Assembly (NCBI GenBank): GCA_903861645.1
Contig: CAIOVE010000007.1
Span: 1 to 64,000, forward strand
Reading direction: 5' to 3'
DNA length: 64,000 nt
Origin: an uncultured Hyphomicrobiales bacterium
GTDB lineage: Bacteria > Pseudomonadota > Alphaproteobacteria > Rhizobiales > Beijerinckiaceae
The first letter of the stretch is position 1. Every line of letters starts with the position of its first letter. Below are positions 53,626 to 62,016 of the stretch, piece after piece. The notes under the pieces are model-generated. The model saw nothing but the letters and a program-made list of their open reading frames with translations. It had not been told where the DNA came from and ran no database searches. The translations under genes were made by a program, and so were the position numbers.

Positions 53626-54021
53626 ATGGACAAGACGGAACTGCGCAAGCTTCAGGCTTTCGTGCGCAAATCCTTCAGCAACGAAACCATCCGGGTGACG
53701 CTCGATCCCAAGAATACGGAGGCAGCGGCGGTTCATCTGGGCGAGCGCAAGATCGCGAACATCACCGTCGACGACGAGGATGGCGACCGTTCCTTCGCCT
53801 TCGAGATGAAAATTCCGGTTGGACGCGAAGTGTTGCAGGAATATCTGCGCCGCCTGTTCGAGGCCGATTCGCTGACGATCGTTTCCCGCGGCCGGAAGCA
53901 GGACTCGGTTGAACTGAACAACGGCGAGGATTTCCTCGGCGTTATTTCCGCCGACGACGCCAAGGGCTCATCCTACACCCTGCAGATCGCCGTTCTGGAT
54001 TTCGATCTCGAGGACATGTGA
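53626..54021 (+). CDS. DUF3126-like protein with internal duplication
   Basis: A 131-residue acidic protein. DUF3126 proteins, as I recall, are about 70 residues with LQ-x-[FY]-[LV]-R at the start and a VDDEDGDRSF-type segment. Here this unit appears twice: residues 9-64 (LQAFVRKSF ... DDEDGDRSFAFEMKI) and 70-126 (LQEYLRRLF ... ADDAKGSSYTLQIAVLDF). So it looks like a tandem duplication fused in one gene. Start ATG 53626. Cytoplasmic, function unknown. Follows cysE by 81 bases. Confidence 0.78.
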   Translation: MDKTELRKLQAFVRKSFSNETIRVTLDPKNTEAAAVHLGERKIANITVDDEDGDRSFAFEMKIPVGREVLQEYLRRLFEADSLTIVSRGRKQDSVELNNGEDFLGVISADDAKGSSYTLQIAVLDFDLEDM

Positions 54022-54046
54022 TCGCGCGCCGGCGCGGCGATTTTTT
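54022..54046 (+). terminator. terminator-like hairpin plus T-run after the DUF3126 gene
   Basis: A self-complementary GC stretch (TCGCGCGCCGGCGCGGCGA) begins right after the stop and is followed by TTTTTT at 54041-54046. The convergent gene on the other strand ends within it. Confidence 0.5.
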
Positions 54047-54699
54047 CACCGCGTCATGCGCTCCAGCAACGCCCGAACGACGCCGACGAGGCGTTCCCAG
54101 TCGAGCAGGGCGTCCGGCGCGAACCTGATATGCGCATCCAGTCCGCTCGTTCTGATATCGCTGATGCAGGTTTCGGGGATGCCGTCGGGCGGCTGCGCCG
54201 GGCGCGTGCAGCGCGCGGTGAACAATCGGCCTTCCGGCGGAGCGAAATAGAGCTCCTCGCGCTCGTAGGGACTGCCTGGTTCGAACCGGCGCATGACCAG
54301 CCCGGCCGGGTGTGTCCATTGTTCCGGCTCCAGAAAGCGCACGTAGAGCTTGTCCATGCGCTCCTCAGGCGCGAGCGAGCCGTCCGCCGCCTCGATCCGG
54401 ATGAACACGAGGTTTTCCGGCTTCGATTTCGTGTCGGCGCCAGCTGGCTCGAAGCCGGGCAGTCGCATGGCGATGTCGAGCCGGTCGAGCCGGCCGCCAT
54501 CGCGGTCCTCCGTCGAGCGGCCGTAGGCCGGATCGTAGCGCACGCGAACCTCGCCCAGTTGCGCCGTCGCCATGCCCGATCCGCGCGCCCTGTCGCCTTT
54601 GAAGGCCTGATAAAGCGTCCAGCCGCCCGCCGCCATCGCGGCTGCGAACCCCAGCGCCGCCACGGTGGCGATCATGCGTGCGGCCATGCGCGTTCCCAT
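54046..54699 (-). CDS. hypothetical membrane-anchored protein
   Basis: A 217-residue protein with one N-terminal membrane helix (MIATVAALGFAAAMAAGGWT) and a periplasmic domain. The domain has two Cys near the C-terminal end (RCTRPAQPPDGIPETC), probably a disulfide, and no family I recognise. ATG at 54699; the ATG at 54687 is an alternative. Divergent from the gamma carbonic anhydrase gene. Confidence 0.7.
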   Translation of the reverse strand: MGTRMAARMIATVAALGFAAAMAAGGWTLYQAFKGDRARGSGMATAQLGEVRVRYDPAYGRSTEDRDGGRLDRLDIAMRLPGFEPAGADTKSKPENLVFIRIEAADGSLAPEERMDKLYVRFLEPEQWTHPAGLVMRRFEPGSPYEREELYFAPPEGRLFTARCTRPAQPPDGIPETCISDIRTSGLDAHIRFAPDALLDWERLVGVVRALLERMTR

Positions 54700-54782
54700 C
54701 GAACCTCGAATCGGCGATGACTATAGCGCGCGCCCGCTCGGTTCGGCGCGCGTTCCTTCCCCTTGCGCGGCGAGGCCAGGCG

Positions 54783-55328
54783 ATGCCGATTTACACACTC
54801 GACGGGCAGGGGCCCGATCTGCCGACGAATGGCCGCTACTGGATCGCGCCGGACGCCACGATCATCGGCCGCGTGCGCCTGCTGGAGGATGCCAGCGTGT
54901 GGTTTGGCTCGGTGCTGCGCGGCGATAACGAGTGGATCACGATCGGCGCGCGCTCGAACGTGCAGGACGGCTGCGTGATGCACACGGACCTGGGATTTCC
55001 GCTCGATATCGGCGAGGACTGCACCATCGGCCATCGGGTGACGTTGCACGGCTGCGTCATTGGCGCGCATTCGCTGATCGGCATGGGCGCCACGATCCTC
55101 AATGGCGCGCGCATCGGGCGGAACAGCCTCGTCGGCGCCAACGCGCTGGTGACGGAGGGAAAGACGTTTCCCGACAATTCCCTGATCGTGGGCGCGCCGG
55201 CGCGCGTCGCCCGAACGCTGGACGCGGAGGCGGTGGCAGCCTTTGGCCGGGCGGCCGAGGGCTACGTTCGCAATTACAAGCGGTTCGCGGCTGGTCTCGC
55301 GCCGTATGATCCGACGGCCAGGGGCTGA
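54783..55328 (+). CDS. gamma-class carbonic anhydrase family protein
   Basis: A 181-residue left-handed beta-helix protein. It has the gamma carbonic anhydrase segments VWFGSVLRGDNEWITIGARSN, QDGCVMHTDLG and CTIGHRVTLHGC, supplying the zinc His residues, and lacks the acidic loop of Cam, as in CamH-type proteins. ATG 54783 begins the family match. Its stop abuts the end of the convergent PilZ gene. Confidence 0.9.
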   Translation: MPIYTLDGQGPDLPTNGRYWIAPDATIIGRVRLLEDASVWFGSVLRGDNEWITIGARSNVQDGCVMHTDLGFPLDIGEDCTIGHRVTLHGCVIGAHSLIGMGATILNGARIGRNSLVGANALVTEGKTFPDNSLIVGAPARVARTLDAEAVAAFGRAAEGYVRNYKRFAAGLAPYDPTARG

Positions 55329-55961
55329 TCAGAGCCGGATATTCTCGTCGAACTTTTCGATGGGGGTCATGCGCAGGAATTCGATGGCGATGCCGCCCTC
55401 GATGTGGCGCACGACGCGGCCCTTCGTCTGACCGATGGTGATGATGGAAGCCAGCGGCGGTTGCGTGTCGCATTTGATCGCCGCGCCGGAGAGCGAGACG
55501 TCGATCAACTTGACGATATATTCGCCGCCGTCGGACAAAATCATTGTCGATCGTGGATTGCGCGGCGCGATACGCTCGTGACGACGATCCTCGGGCAGGC
55601 CAAGGGCATGGCGGTTCGCCAGCCAGGTCAGTTGGTCGGCGAGTTTTTCCCGCTTGGCGGCCGTCATGTTGAGCTGGAGCGCGAATCCATTCGGCAAATG
55701 ACGGACCGCGGTGCCCTCGATTCGGCCGATGTCGTCGAGATAGGCGACGATGCGCGAGCCGACGGGCGCCTTGACGGGCGCGAAAAGACCCACGCCGCCG
55801 GGCGACATATCAATCGTTTGACAGGGAAATTCACGCCTGTCTTCAAGCATGTAGCGGCCGAGCAGCGTGACCTTGACGCGCTGGTGACGGCGACGGTCGC
55901 GCACTCTTGCCAGCAAGTCTTCCGCCGTCACCATCGCAGTCGCAGCGGCCAATGTCTTCAT
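55329..55961 (-). CDS. protein with two PilZ domains
   Basis: A 210-residue protein. The first PilZ domain has RRRHQRVKV and IDMSPGGVGL; the second has RRHERIAP and IDVSLSGAAI. Both keep the RxxxR and DxSxxG cyclic-di-GMP-binding motifs. It may be a receptor of the signal made or degraded by the GGDEF-EAL protein in this window. Confidence 0.88.
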   Translation of the reverse strand: MKTLAAATAMVTAEDLLARVRDRRRHQRVKVTLLGRYMLEDRREFPCQTIDMSPGGVGLFAPVKAPVGSRIVAYLDDIGRIEGTAVRHLPNGFALQLNMTAAKREKLADQLTWLANRHALGLPEDRRHERIAPRNPRSTMILSDGGEYIVKLIDVSLSGAAIKCDTQPPLASIITIGQTKGRVVRHIEGGIAIEFLRMTPIEKFDENIRL

Positions 55962-56060
55962 CCTCGCATCCGCAGGGAAACCTCCGCTCTTTATTACTTG
56001 GCAACTGTTAATGTCGGCTTAGCGCGTTCACCAATAGTTTTTGTTTGTTTTACTCGCGGA

Positions 56061-56672
56061 TCAACCCGCGAGTCCGCCGCGCACGACTCGCAACGTGAAA
56101 TCGCGGCCCCGTGGAGCCGGCGATGGCAGTGTTTCGACCGAAGGCTCGGGTTCCGGCTGAACGGCGATGGCGCGAAGATTTTCCTCGCGAATGATCCGAA
56201 GCGAGACGAGCCGCAGCGGCGCGCTTTCAATCAGGCCCAACCAGCCGGGCGTCGTCGCCGGAGTCATCGCGCCAAGCAGACGCGCGTGCGTTTTGCCGCG
56301 ATGTCGCAAGGGTAGAAGGATCAATTCCAAATCCAGACGCGCGCGTTCCGAGGGCCCCGCGCGCAGACCAGCGATGGCGGCCGTCGGATCGTCAATCACG
56401 GACTCCACGATGGCGCGAATGCTGTCTTGATCCTCTTCCTGAAACAGGTCGGGAAAGGGGACGGCCTTGAGTTCGCGCATGAAAAGCGACGAGATGCGAC
56501 CGCCCGCGACCCGCACGGGCAGGGTGCGGCGGCGGTCGACCTCCAGAATGAAGGTATCGCGCAACAGATTTCGGATGGCGGCGGGATCAATGTCCTCGCG
56601 TTCGGGCGCGGTGCGCTCGCCTCGCAGTTTGTCCCAATAGTTGAACAACTTGCGCGTTCCCGGTTGTTTCAT
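56061..56672 (-). CDS. PAS-domain (PAS_5/DUF1560-like) protein
   Basis: A 203-residue protein. The region LFNYWDKLRGERTAPEREDIDPAAIRNLLRDTFILE matches the PAS_5 group found in alphaproteobacteria. No output domain follows. ATG 56672 chosen over an upstream in-frame ATG at 56729. Next to the PilZ gene on the same strand; the 99 bases between carry no clear signal. Confidence 0.78.
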   Translation of the reverse strand: MKQPGTRKLFNYWDKLRGERTAPEREDIDPAAIRNLLRDTFILEVDRRRTLPVRVAGGRISSLFMRELKAVPFPDLFQEEDQDSIRAIVESVIDDPTAAIAGLRAGPSERARLDLELILLPLRHRGKTHARLLGAMTPATTPGWLGLIESAPLRLVSLRIIREENLRAIAVQPEPEPSVETLPSPAPRGRDFTLRVVRGGLAG

Positions 56673-56869
56673 TTCGGCGCCCTTGACGGCGCTCGGCCGT
56701 CCGCATGTCGGATTTTGGCGCCAATCCAAGGGATCCGCGCCGGTTCGCGCCGAGCGGAGCCATTCGCGTGCCAGGAAACTTTAACGCGACCGGCAAGTTC
56801 GCCCGTTCAAATTAACCTTATGTTCGGGATTGTGTTGCGCGGGGAGCGCGCGCGCCGCATGATCGAAAC
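56673..56869. other. spacer between PAS gene and small ORF
   Basis: Contains the upstream part of the PAS gene leader; rich in CG and without clear motifs. No gene recognised here. Confidence 0.35.
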
Positions 56870-57034
56870 GTGCAGAAGATGTTGTCGCGGCCCCCCAGCA
56901 GGGACGTCGGCTCGATCGGAAAAAGGGTTGCGCGGCCGGTTTTGCTCCGGACAGGGCGCGTCGACCCCAACGTCGGGATGCGCAGGGCATTCGGCGAGGG
57001 CGAATACGACGAGTCGATTGGTCGATCTGAATAA
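56870..57034 (+). CDS. possible small protein, 54 aa, with terminator
   Basis: An open frame from GTG 56870 (ATG 56879 alternative) to TAA 57032-57034. Third codon positions are mostly G or C, as in genes of this region. The product (MQKMLSRPPSRDVGSIGKRV to the acidic end GEGEYDESIGRSE) has no known domain. A perfect terminator hairpin starts inside the stop codon, which argues that a transcript ends here. No convincing ribosome site is seen, so it may instead be part of a small RNA. Confidence 0.42.
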   Translation: MQKMLSRPPSRDVGSIGKRVARPVLLRTGRVDPNVGMRRAFGEGEYDESIGRSE

Positions 57035-57063
57035 GGGAGGGTCCGCTCCGGCCCTCCCTTTTT
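57033..57063 (+). terminator. Rho-independent terminator
   Basis: AAGGGAGGG (57033-57041) pairs perfectly with CCCTCCCTT (57052-57060) around TCCGCTCCGG, and T residues continue to 57063. It ends the transcript of the small ORF or small RNA upstream. Confidence 0.88.
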
Positions 57064-57159
57064 CATTGCCCGCATAGTATCCAGTGACATACGCGGGTTG
57101 CCCCGCCGTCGCGCGATCCGCGCGAATACCGGCGGGCGCGCCGCGTCGATGGAGTTCAG
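57064..57159. other. leader of the rhomboid gene
   Basis: Ninety-six bases between the terminator and the GTG start, with GGAG five bases before it. No other element recognised. Confidence 0.35.
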
Positions 57160-57960
57160 GTGCGCGATCAGCCGATTTTCAACGTGCCCGCCGTGGTGCT
57201 GGCGATTGTCGCCATTCTCGTCGCGATTCATGGCTACCGGGAATATTTCGCGACCGATGAACTCGACGGGTGGCTGCTTTCCACCTTCGCCTTCGTGCCG
57301 GGGCGATTGACCTTTTCCTTCGATCCCGCCGGCGTGGCCGATGTGTTTTCCACTTTCGCGGGGCCGAACGCGGCGGGTCAGGAGAACGCCGCGCGATATT
57401 TCCTTGGCGATGGCTCGCCGCAATGGTGGACATTGCTGACCTACGCGGGCCTGCACGCCGACTGGGCCCACTGTGGCGTCAATTGTCTCTGGCTCGTCGC
57501 CTTCGGGTCGCCCGTGGCGCGGCGCGTCGGCGGCATGCGTTTCCTGCTGTTGTTCATCGTGACCGCGGTCGCGGGCGCGGCGCTTCACTGGCTCTTGCAT
57601 CGCTTCGATCTGTCGCCGGTCATTGGCGCCTCGGCCGCCGTTTCCGGCGCGATGGCGGCGGCGACGCGATTCATCTTTCAGCCGGGCGCGCCACTGGGCC
57701 TGGGCGGCGCGCTTGGCGATACGGGGGATGAACCCTTCCAGCGACCGATCATGCCGCTGGGACGCGTGTTTCGCGATAGTCGCGCCCTGCCGTTCCTGAT
57801 CATGTGGTTCGGTCTGAATTTGCTTTTCGGCCTTGTGTCCGCGCCGCTCGGCATCACGCAGGGGCCGGTCGCATGGGAAGCGCACGTGGGCGGGTTTGTG
57901 GCGGGCTTGCTGCTGTTTCCCCTGTTTGACGCGCGGCGCGCCTCGCAGGATCGGACTTGA
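57160..57960 (+). CDS. rhomboid-family intramembrane serine protease
   Basis: A 266-residue membrane protein with about six helices. The nucleophile Ser158 is in GASAAVSG and the His is in WEAHVGGFVAG, the two catalytic positions of rhomboids. The glycine after the serine is replaced by alanine (GASA rather than GxSG), which could affect activity. A large periplasmic loop (about 45-85) follows the first helix. GTG start at 57160 with GGAG nearby. Confidence 0.85.
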   Translation: MRDQPIFNVPAVVLAIVAILVAIHGYREYFATDELDGWLLSTFAFVPGRLTFSFDPAGVADVFSTFAGPNAAGQENAARYFLGDGSPQWWTLLTYAGLHADWAHCGVNCLWLVAFGSPVARRVGGMRFLLLFIVTAVAGAALHWLLHRFDLSPVIGASAAVSGAMAAATRFIFQPGAPLGLGGALGDTGDEPFQRPIMPLGRVFRDSRALPFLIMWFGLNLLFGLVSAPLGITQGPVAWEAHVGGFVAGLLLFPLFDARRASQDRT

Positions 57961-58045
57961 TCGAAAGGAGGCTTGCGTCGACTCTCCGTCGGGCGCATCC
58001 TCGTTTCAGCCAGTCGACACGCTGGACTCACGGGAGGAGGTCTTC

Positions 58046-58477
58046 ATGACGGTCGCTCGTATTCTCGCCGCCAAGGGCGGCGAAGTCGTCACCATCCAGC
58101 CGCATCGCACCATCGCCGAGGCCTCAAGGCTGCTGGCGGATCGCCGCATTGGCGCGGTCGTGGTGGCGGGCGCGGATGGCGAACCGCGCGGCATTATTTC
58201 GGAGCGCGATATTGTTCGCGCCGTGGCGGACCATGGCGCGGCCGCGCTCGACGCGCCTGTGACGCGTCATATGACGTCGAGACTGACCATGACCTCCCGC
58301 CACGAGACCGTCGGTCAGGTGATGCGGTTGATGACCGAAGGGCGTTTTCGCCATGTGCCCGTCGTCGAGAGCGGCAGGTTGATCGGCATCATCTCGATCG
58401 GCGACGTGGTCAAGACGCACATCGAGGAAATCGAGACCGAGCATCGGGCGTTGCGCGAATATATCGCGACGGCCTGA
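58046..58477 (+). CDS. CBS-domain protein
   Basis: A 143-residue protein made only of two CBS domains (TIAEASRLLADRRIGAVVV and TVGQVMRLMTEGRFRHVPVV), a module that binds adenosyl ligands such as AMP or ATP. CACGGGAGGAGG precedes the ATG at 58046. It follows rhomboid with 85 bases. Its stop is directly next to the hisI stop on the other strand. Confidence 0.92.
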   Translation: MTVARILAAKGGEVVTIQPHRTIAEASRLLADRRIGAVVVAGADGEPRGIISERDIVRAVADHGAAALDAPVTRHMTSRLTMTSRHETVGQVMRLMTEGRFRHVPVVESGRLIGIISIGDVVKTHIEEIETEHRALREYIATA

Positions 58478-58891
58478 TCAAGCCTCGTCGATGACAAGAC
58501 GGGGGCCATCCGTCGCGTTCTCGACGCGCCGGTAAAAACAGGAGCGGCGGCCGGTGTGGCAGGCCTTGCCGTCGCCGCCCGCGCGCACTTCAAGCTGGAT
58601 CGCGTCCTGATCGCAGTCGACGCGCATTCTCACGACCTCCTGCGTCTGGCCGGACGTATCGCCCTTGCGCCAGAGGCTCTGGCGCGAACGCGACCAGTAA
58701 TGCGCGACGCCGGTTTCAATCGTCAGACGCAGACTCTCGGCGTTCATGTAGGCGACCATCAATATGTCGCCGGTGTTCGTTTCCGTGGTCACGCAAACGA
58801 TCAGCCCGTCGGCGTCGAATTTGGGCGAGAAGGCCGAGCCTTCCTCGATGGCGCGCTTGTCGCCGCGCGGCGCGAATGGTGTGGCGGTCAT
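58478..58891 (-). CDS. hisI: phosphoribosyl-AMP cyclohydrolase HisI
   Basis: A 137-codon gene (about 136 residues plus stop) of the monofunctional HisI type: GDILMVAYMNAESLRLTIETG, YWSRSRQSLWRKGDTSGQ, CDQDAIQLEV and the zinc ligands CHTGRRSCFYR. It hydrolyses PR-AMP in histidine synthesis. No HisE part is fused. ATG 58891; the frame upstream is not family-like. Confidence 0.95.
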   Translation of the reverse strand: MTATPFAPRGDKRAIEEGSAFSPKFDADGLIVCVTTETNTGDILMVAYMNAESLRLTIETGVAHYWSRSRQSLWRKGDTSGQTQEVVRMRVDCDQDAIQLEVRAGGDGKACHTGRRSCFYRRVENATDGPRLVIDEA

Positions 58892-58992
58892 CTTCAATCC
58901 CCGTTTGGCGAGGTTCCTAGCACGGTCGCCGGCGTCTTGGATATTCGCGAAGGCCATGTGAAAAGGGAAGCGACTCCAACGCGCGGCGGCAC

Positions 58993-59742
58993 ATGCTCGA
59001 ATATGTTTTCCTGGCCTTCGTCGGATTGCTCGCGGGCGCGATGAACGCGGTGGCCGGCGGCGGCACCTTCGTCAGCGTGCCCGCCCTGATCGCCGCCGGC
59101 GTGCCTTCCGTCGCCGCCAACATGACCAGCACGGTCGCGCTGTTTCCCGGCGCCATCGCCAGCGCCTACGCCTTTCGCAAGGATTTCCGGGCCTTTGGCG
59201 ACGCCTCGCCGATCCTGTTGCTGGGTATCAGCGTCGCGGGCGGCGCCGTGGGCGCGCTTTTGTTGATCGTCACCTCGTCGCGCGCCTTCGACGCGCTCGT
59301 GCCATGGTTGTTGCTCATGGGCGCGATCGCCTTCGCCTTTGGCCGGCAGATTGGCGACTGGTTGCGCGCGCGCGTCACGCTGGGCAAACCGGCCCTGCTG
59401 ATCGTGCAGTTTCTGCTGGGCGTTTATGGCGGCTATTTTGGCGGCGCCGTCGGGCTGATGATGCTGGCGGCCTGGACGATCTTTGGCGCGCGCGATCTTA
59501 TCGCCATGAGCGCGGCGCGGACGCTGATCGTCGGCCTGACCAACGCAACGGCGGTGATATTTTTCGTCGCCATCGGCACGGTCTATTGGACCCATGTGAT
59601 GGTGATGCTGTTCGCCGGCGTCGCGGGCGGCTACACGGGGGCGCTCATCGCCAAGCGCATTCCCGTGCCGGTGTTGCGGATCGGGATTTCCTGCCTGAAC
59701 TTCGCCGTGACGGCGGCGTTCTTCTGGAAAACCTTCGGCTGA
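58993..59742 (+). CDS. TauE/SafE (TSUP) family membrane transporter
   Basis: A 249-residue protein with about eight membrane helices and the TSUP repeat signature GLLAGAMNAVAGGGTFVSVPALIAAG near the N-terminus and GVYGGYFGGAVGLMMLAAW in the second half. TSUP proteins move sulfite, sulfoacetate or other organosulfur anions. Divergent from hisI; ends six bases before the folE stop on the other strand. Confidence 0.9.
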   Translation: MLEYVFLAFVGLLAGAMNAVAGGGTFVSVPALIAAGVPSVAANMTSTVALFPGAIASAYAFRKDFRAFGDASPILLLGISVAGGAVGALLLIVTSSRAFDALVPWLLLMGAIAFAFGRQIGDWLRARVTLGKPALLIVQFLLGVYGGYFGGAVGLMMLAAWTIFGARDLIAMSAARTLIVGLTNATAVIFFVAIGTVYWTHVMVMLFAGVAGGYTGALIAKRIPVPVLRIGISCLNFAVTAAFFWKTFG

Positions 59743-59748
59743 CGCCGA

Positions 59749-60387
59749 CTACTTCATACCGCGGACCATGGTGAAGAACCGCGCCTGTTCGGCGGGCTCG
59801 TCGCGGAACAGGCCGGTGAAGCGCGTCGTGATCGTCGAGGCCCCGTGCTTCTGCACGCCGCGCATGGACATGCACATGTGCTCGGCCTCGATCAGCACGG
59901 CGATGCCGCGAGGGCGAAGCGCGTCGTCGATCGACTCGGTGATCTGCGCGGTCATCGTCTCCTGCGTCTGGAGCCGACGGGCGAAAACCTCGACCACGCG
60001 GGCGAGCTTCGACAGGCCGACCACGCCGTCGGAGGGGAAGTACGCGATATGCGCCTTGCCGACGAAGGGCACCATGTGGTGTTCGCAATGGGACGCGAAG
60101 GGAATGTCGCGCACGAGGACCATGTCGTCGTAGCCTTCGACGTCCTCGAAGACGGTGGCGAGGATTTCCGCCGCGTCCTGCTTGTATCCCTTGAACAATT
60201 CCTCGTAGGCCTTGACGACGCGCTTGGGCGTGTCGATCAGGCCTTCGCGATTCGGGTCGTCGCCAGCCCAGCGCAGCAGCACGCGCACGGCGGCTTCCGC
60301 TTCCTCGCGGGTTGGCTTGTGTTCGGGAGCGAGGTTTGAATTCGCGCGGGCATGCAACGGCTTCAAGGTCTTAACCACAGCGTCCAT
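59749..60387 (-). CDS. folE: GTP cyclohydrolase I
   Basis: A 212-residue FolE with the zinc and catalytic segments [48 protein letters not shown]. It forms dihydroneopterin triphosphate for folate. The ATG at 60387 has AAAAGGAGG upstream. The N-terminus carries a 20-residue extension before the core. Confidence 0.96.
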   Translation of the reverse strand: MDAVVKTLKPLHARANSNLAPEHKPTREEAEAAVRVLLRWAGDDPNREGLIDTPKRVVKAYEELFKGYKQDAAEILATVFEDVEGYDDMVLVRDIPFASHCEHHMVPFVGKAHIAYFPSDGVVGLSKLARVVEVFARRLQTQETMTAQITESIDDALRPRGIAVLIEAEHMCMSMRGVQKHGASTITTRFTGLFRDEPAEQARFFTMVRGMK

Positions 60388-60431
60388 GTGGCGCCTCCTT
60401 TTCGGGTTAGCTTCCTGACTGATACGCATGA

Positions 60432-60447
60432 GGTCCAGAGCTGGACC
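60432..60447. promoter_or_regulatory. operator-like inverted repeat between folE and the IscU-like gene
   Basis: GGTCCAG and CTGGACC flank AG in the 214-base divergent spacer. It could be a regulator site acting on either gene. A TATATAGT at 60545-60552 may be a -10-like box for the rightward gene. Confidence 0.4.
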
Positions 60448-60601
60448 ATACGCGCGCGAAATAATTTTGGCCGCGTCGCGGCGTCGTCACCGGGTTGAAT
60501 TGCCCTTCCGGAAACCCCGATGGTTCCGTTTTTCGCTCCTCTTCCTATATAGTATGGCGGGCTTCCAACCAAAAGGCGAGGGGGCCGACGAAGGTCCGAC
60601 C

Positions 60602-61051
60602 ATGCTGAACGACGTCTATAACAAGCGCATTCTTGAACTGGCCGCCGATATTCCACGACAGGGACGTCTCGCCGCGCCGGACGCGTCCGCGACGGCGCAT
60701 TCCCGCCTCTGCGGCTCGACCGTGACCATTGATCTGGCCATGCGCGACGGCAAGGTCGTGGACTTCGCGCATGACGTGAAGGCCTGCGCGCTGGGGCAGG
60801 CGTCATCATCGATCATGGCTCGCAACATCATCGGCTCCACGCCGGAGGAGTTGCGTCACATTCGCGAAATCGTTCGCAAAATGCTGAAGGAAAATGGCGC
60901 GCCGCCAGTGGGCAAGTGGGCCGATATCGCGGTTCTCGAGCCGGTGCGCGACTACAAGGCGCGGCATGCCTCGACGCTGCTGACATTCGACGCGGTCGTC
61001 GACGCCGTCGGCCAGATCGAGGCCCGCCAGGGGGCCGCCGCGCCGGCTTGA
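60602..61051 (+). CDS. IscU/NifU-like iron-sulfur scaffold protein
   Basis: A 149-residue scaffold protein: RLC37GSTVTIDLA, KAC62ALGQASSSIMA keep the first two cluster-binding Cys. In the region of the third Cys the sequence is RH122ASTLL, so His replaces it. This subtype is known in alphaproteobacteria, and a role in Fe-S assembly or transfer is likely. ATG 60602; the longer frame upstream contains a hydrophobic stretch unlike the family. Confidence 0.82.
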   Translation: MLNDVYNKRILELAADIPRQGRLAAPDASATAHSRLCGSTVTIDLAMRDGKVVDFAHDVKACALGQASSSIMARNIIGSTPEELRHIREIVRKMLKENGAPPVGKWADIAVLEPVRDYKARHASTLLTFDAVVDAVGQIEARQGAAAPA

Positions 61052-61173
61052 CGCCCGCGCGTCATATGGTCGGTTGTCATGACGATCAAAATCATTTGAA
61101 TTGTTCGTGATAACGGGTGTCGATCGGGGGATCGCATGGGAACGACGGACGAAACCCGGTGTGGTCGCCGCCG

Positions 61174-62016
61174 ATGAGGGCCGACTTTTTCGCCGCGCAT
61201 CATTTTCGTATCCTGATGCTGGCGATCGCGCTGGGTCTCGCTGGCGCCCTTGCGTGGAAATCCTACGAGGACGCGCATCGACGCGAGGCGCCGGGTCGAT
61301 CCGACGCCGTCGAGGCGCGCGCGCCATCGCGCCCGTCGCCCGCCGCCGTCGCCACGCGCCGGGGTGAAATCGAGTCGCTTTTCGCCGGCGCGCAGCCTTT
61401 CGCCGGCTTCTTCGCGCGCCTCAAGCAGACCTATCCCGCCGACTGGAACCGTATTCTCGACACGCTCGCGCGGCAGGGCGCGACGCCCGGCGAAACGGAC
61501 AGCGCGGCCAATTACGTTTCCGACATTTTGCGCATATTGCGTCGCGATCGCGGCATTGTCGCCAGCCGCGCCGGCCCCGAGGCGATGGCGGCCGTGTTCG
61601 AGGCGCAGGCCCGTCTGCTTTCCACGCTCGCGGTCGGCGACAAGCGGGTATGCGTGGATTTTCTCATGGGACAACCGAGCCCCGCGTTTCTGGATCTCGT
61701 CGCGCGCAACGCGAGCCAACTCGCCGATCTGGCCAACGCCACGCTCGCCGCGATCATCGACGGCGGCGCGCGCAAGATCGATCGCGAGGCGCCCTCGGAC
61801 GCGGATTTCGACCTGCTGGCGACCGCGCTGACCAATCGCGGCCTGGGCAAGTCCGAAATCGAGGTTCTGCTCGACGGTCGCCTGCCAGACCCACCCCTGC
61901 CGGACGCGATCCTTTGCGACGCGGGTCTGGTCTATTTCGACGCGCTCAAAAGCCTGCCGGACGACGTTCGCGCGCGCATGTACGCGCTGGCGATTCAGGC
62001 CATGGGCAAATCCTGA
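61174..62016 (+). CDS. hypothetical single-pass membrane protein
   Basis: A 280-residue protein with one N-terminal membrane helix (HHFRILMLAIALGLAGALAW) and a mostly helical periplasmic domain rich in Ala and Arg. No known family recognised. Two Cys (CVDFL, LCDAG). ATG 61174 is preceded by GCCGCCG only; an upstream frame to 61117 is less likely. Its end overlaps the convergent yidD gene by 22 bases. Confidence 0.72.
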   Translation: MRADFFAAHHFRILMLAIALGLAGALAWKSYEDAHRREAPGRSDAVEARAPSRPSPAAVATRRGEIESLFAGAQPFAGFFARLKQTYPADWNRILDTLARQGATPGETDSAANYVSDILRILRRDRGIVASRAGPEAMAAVFEAQARLLSTLAVGDKRVCVDFLMGQPSPAFLDLVARNASQLADLANATLAAIIDGGARKIDREAPSDADFDLLATALTNRGLGKSEIEVLLDGRLPDPPLPDAILCDAGLVYFDALKSLPDDVRARMYALAIQAMGKS

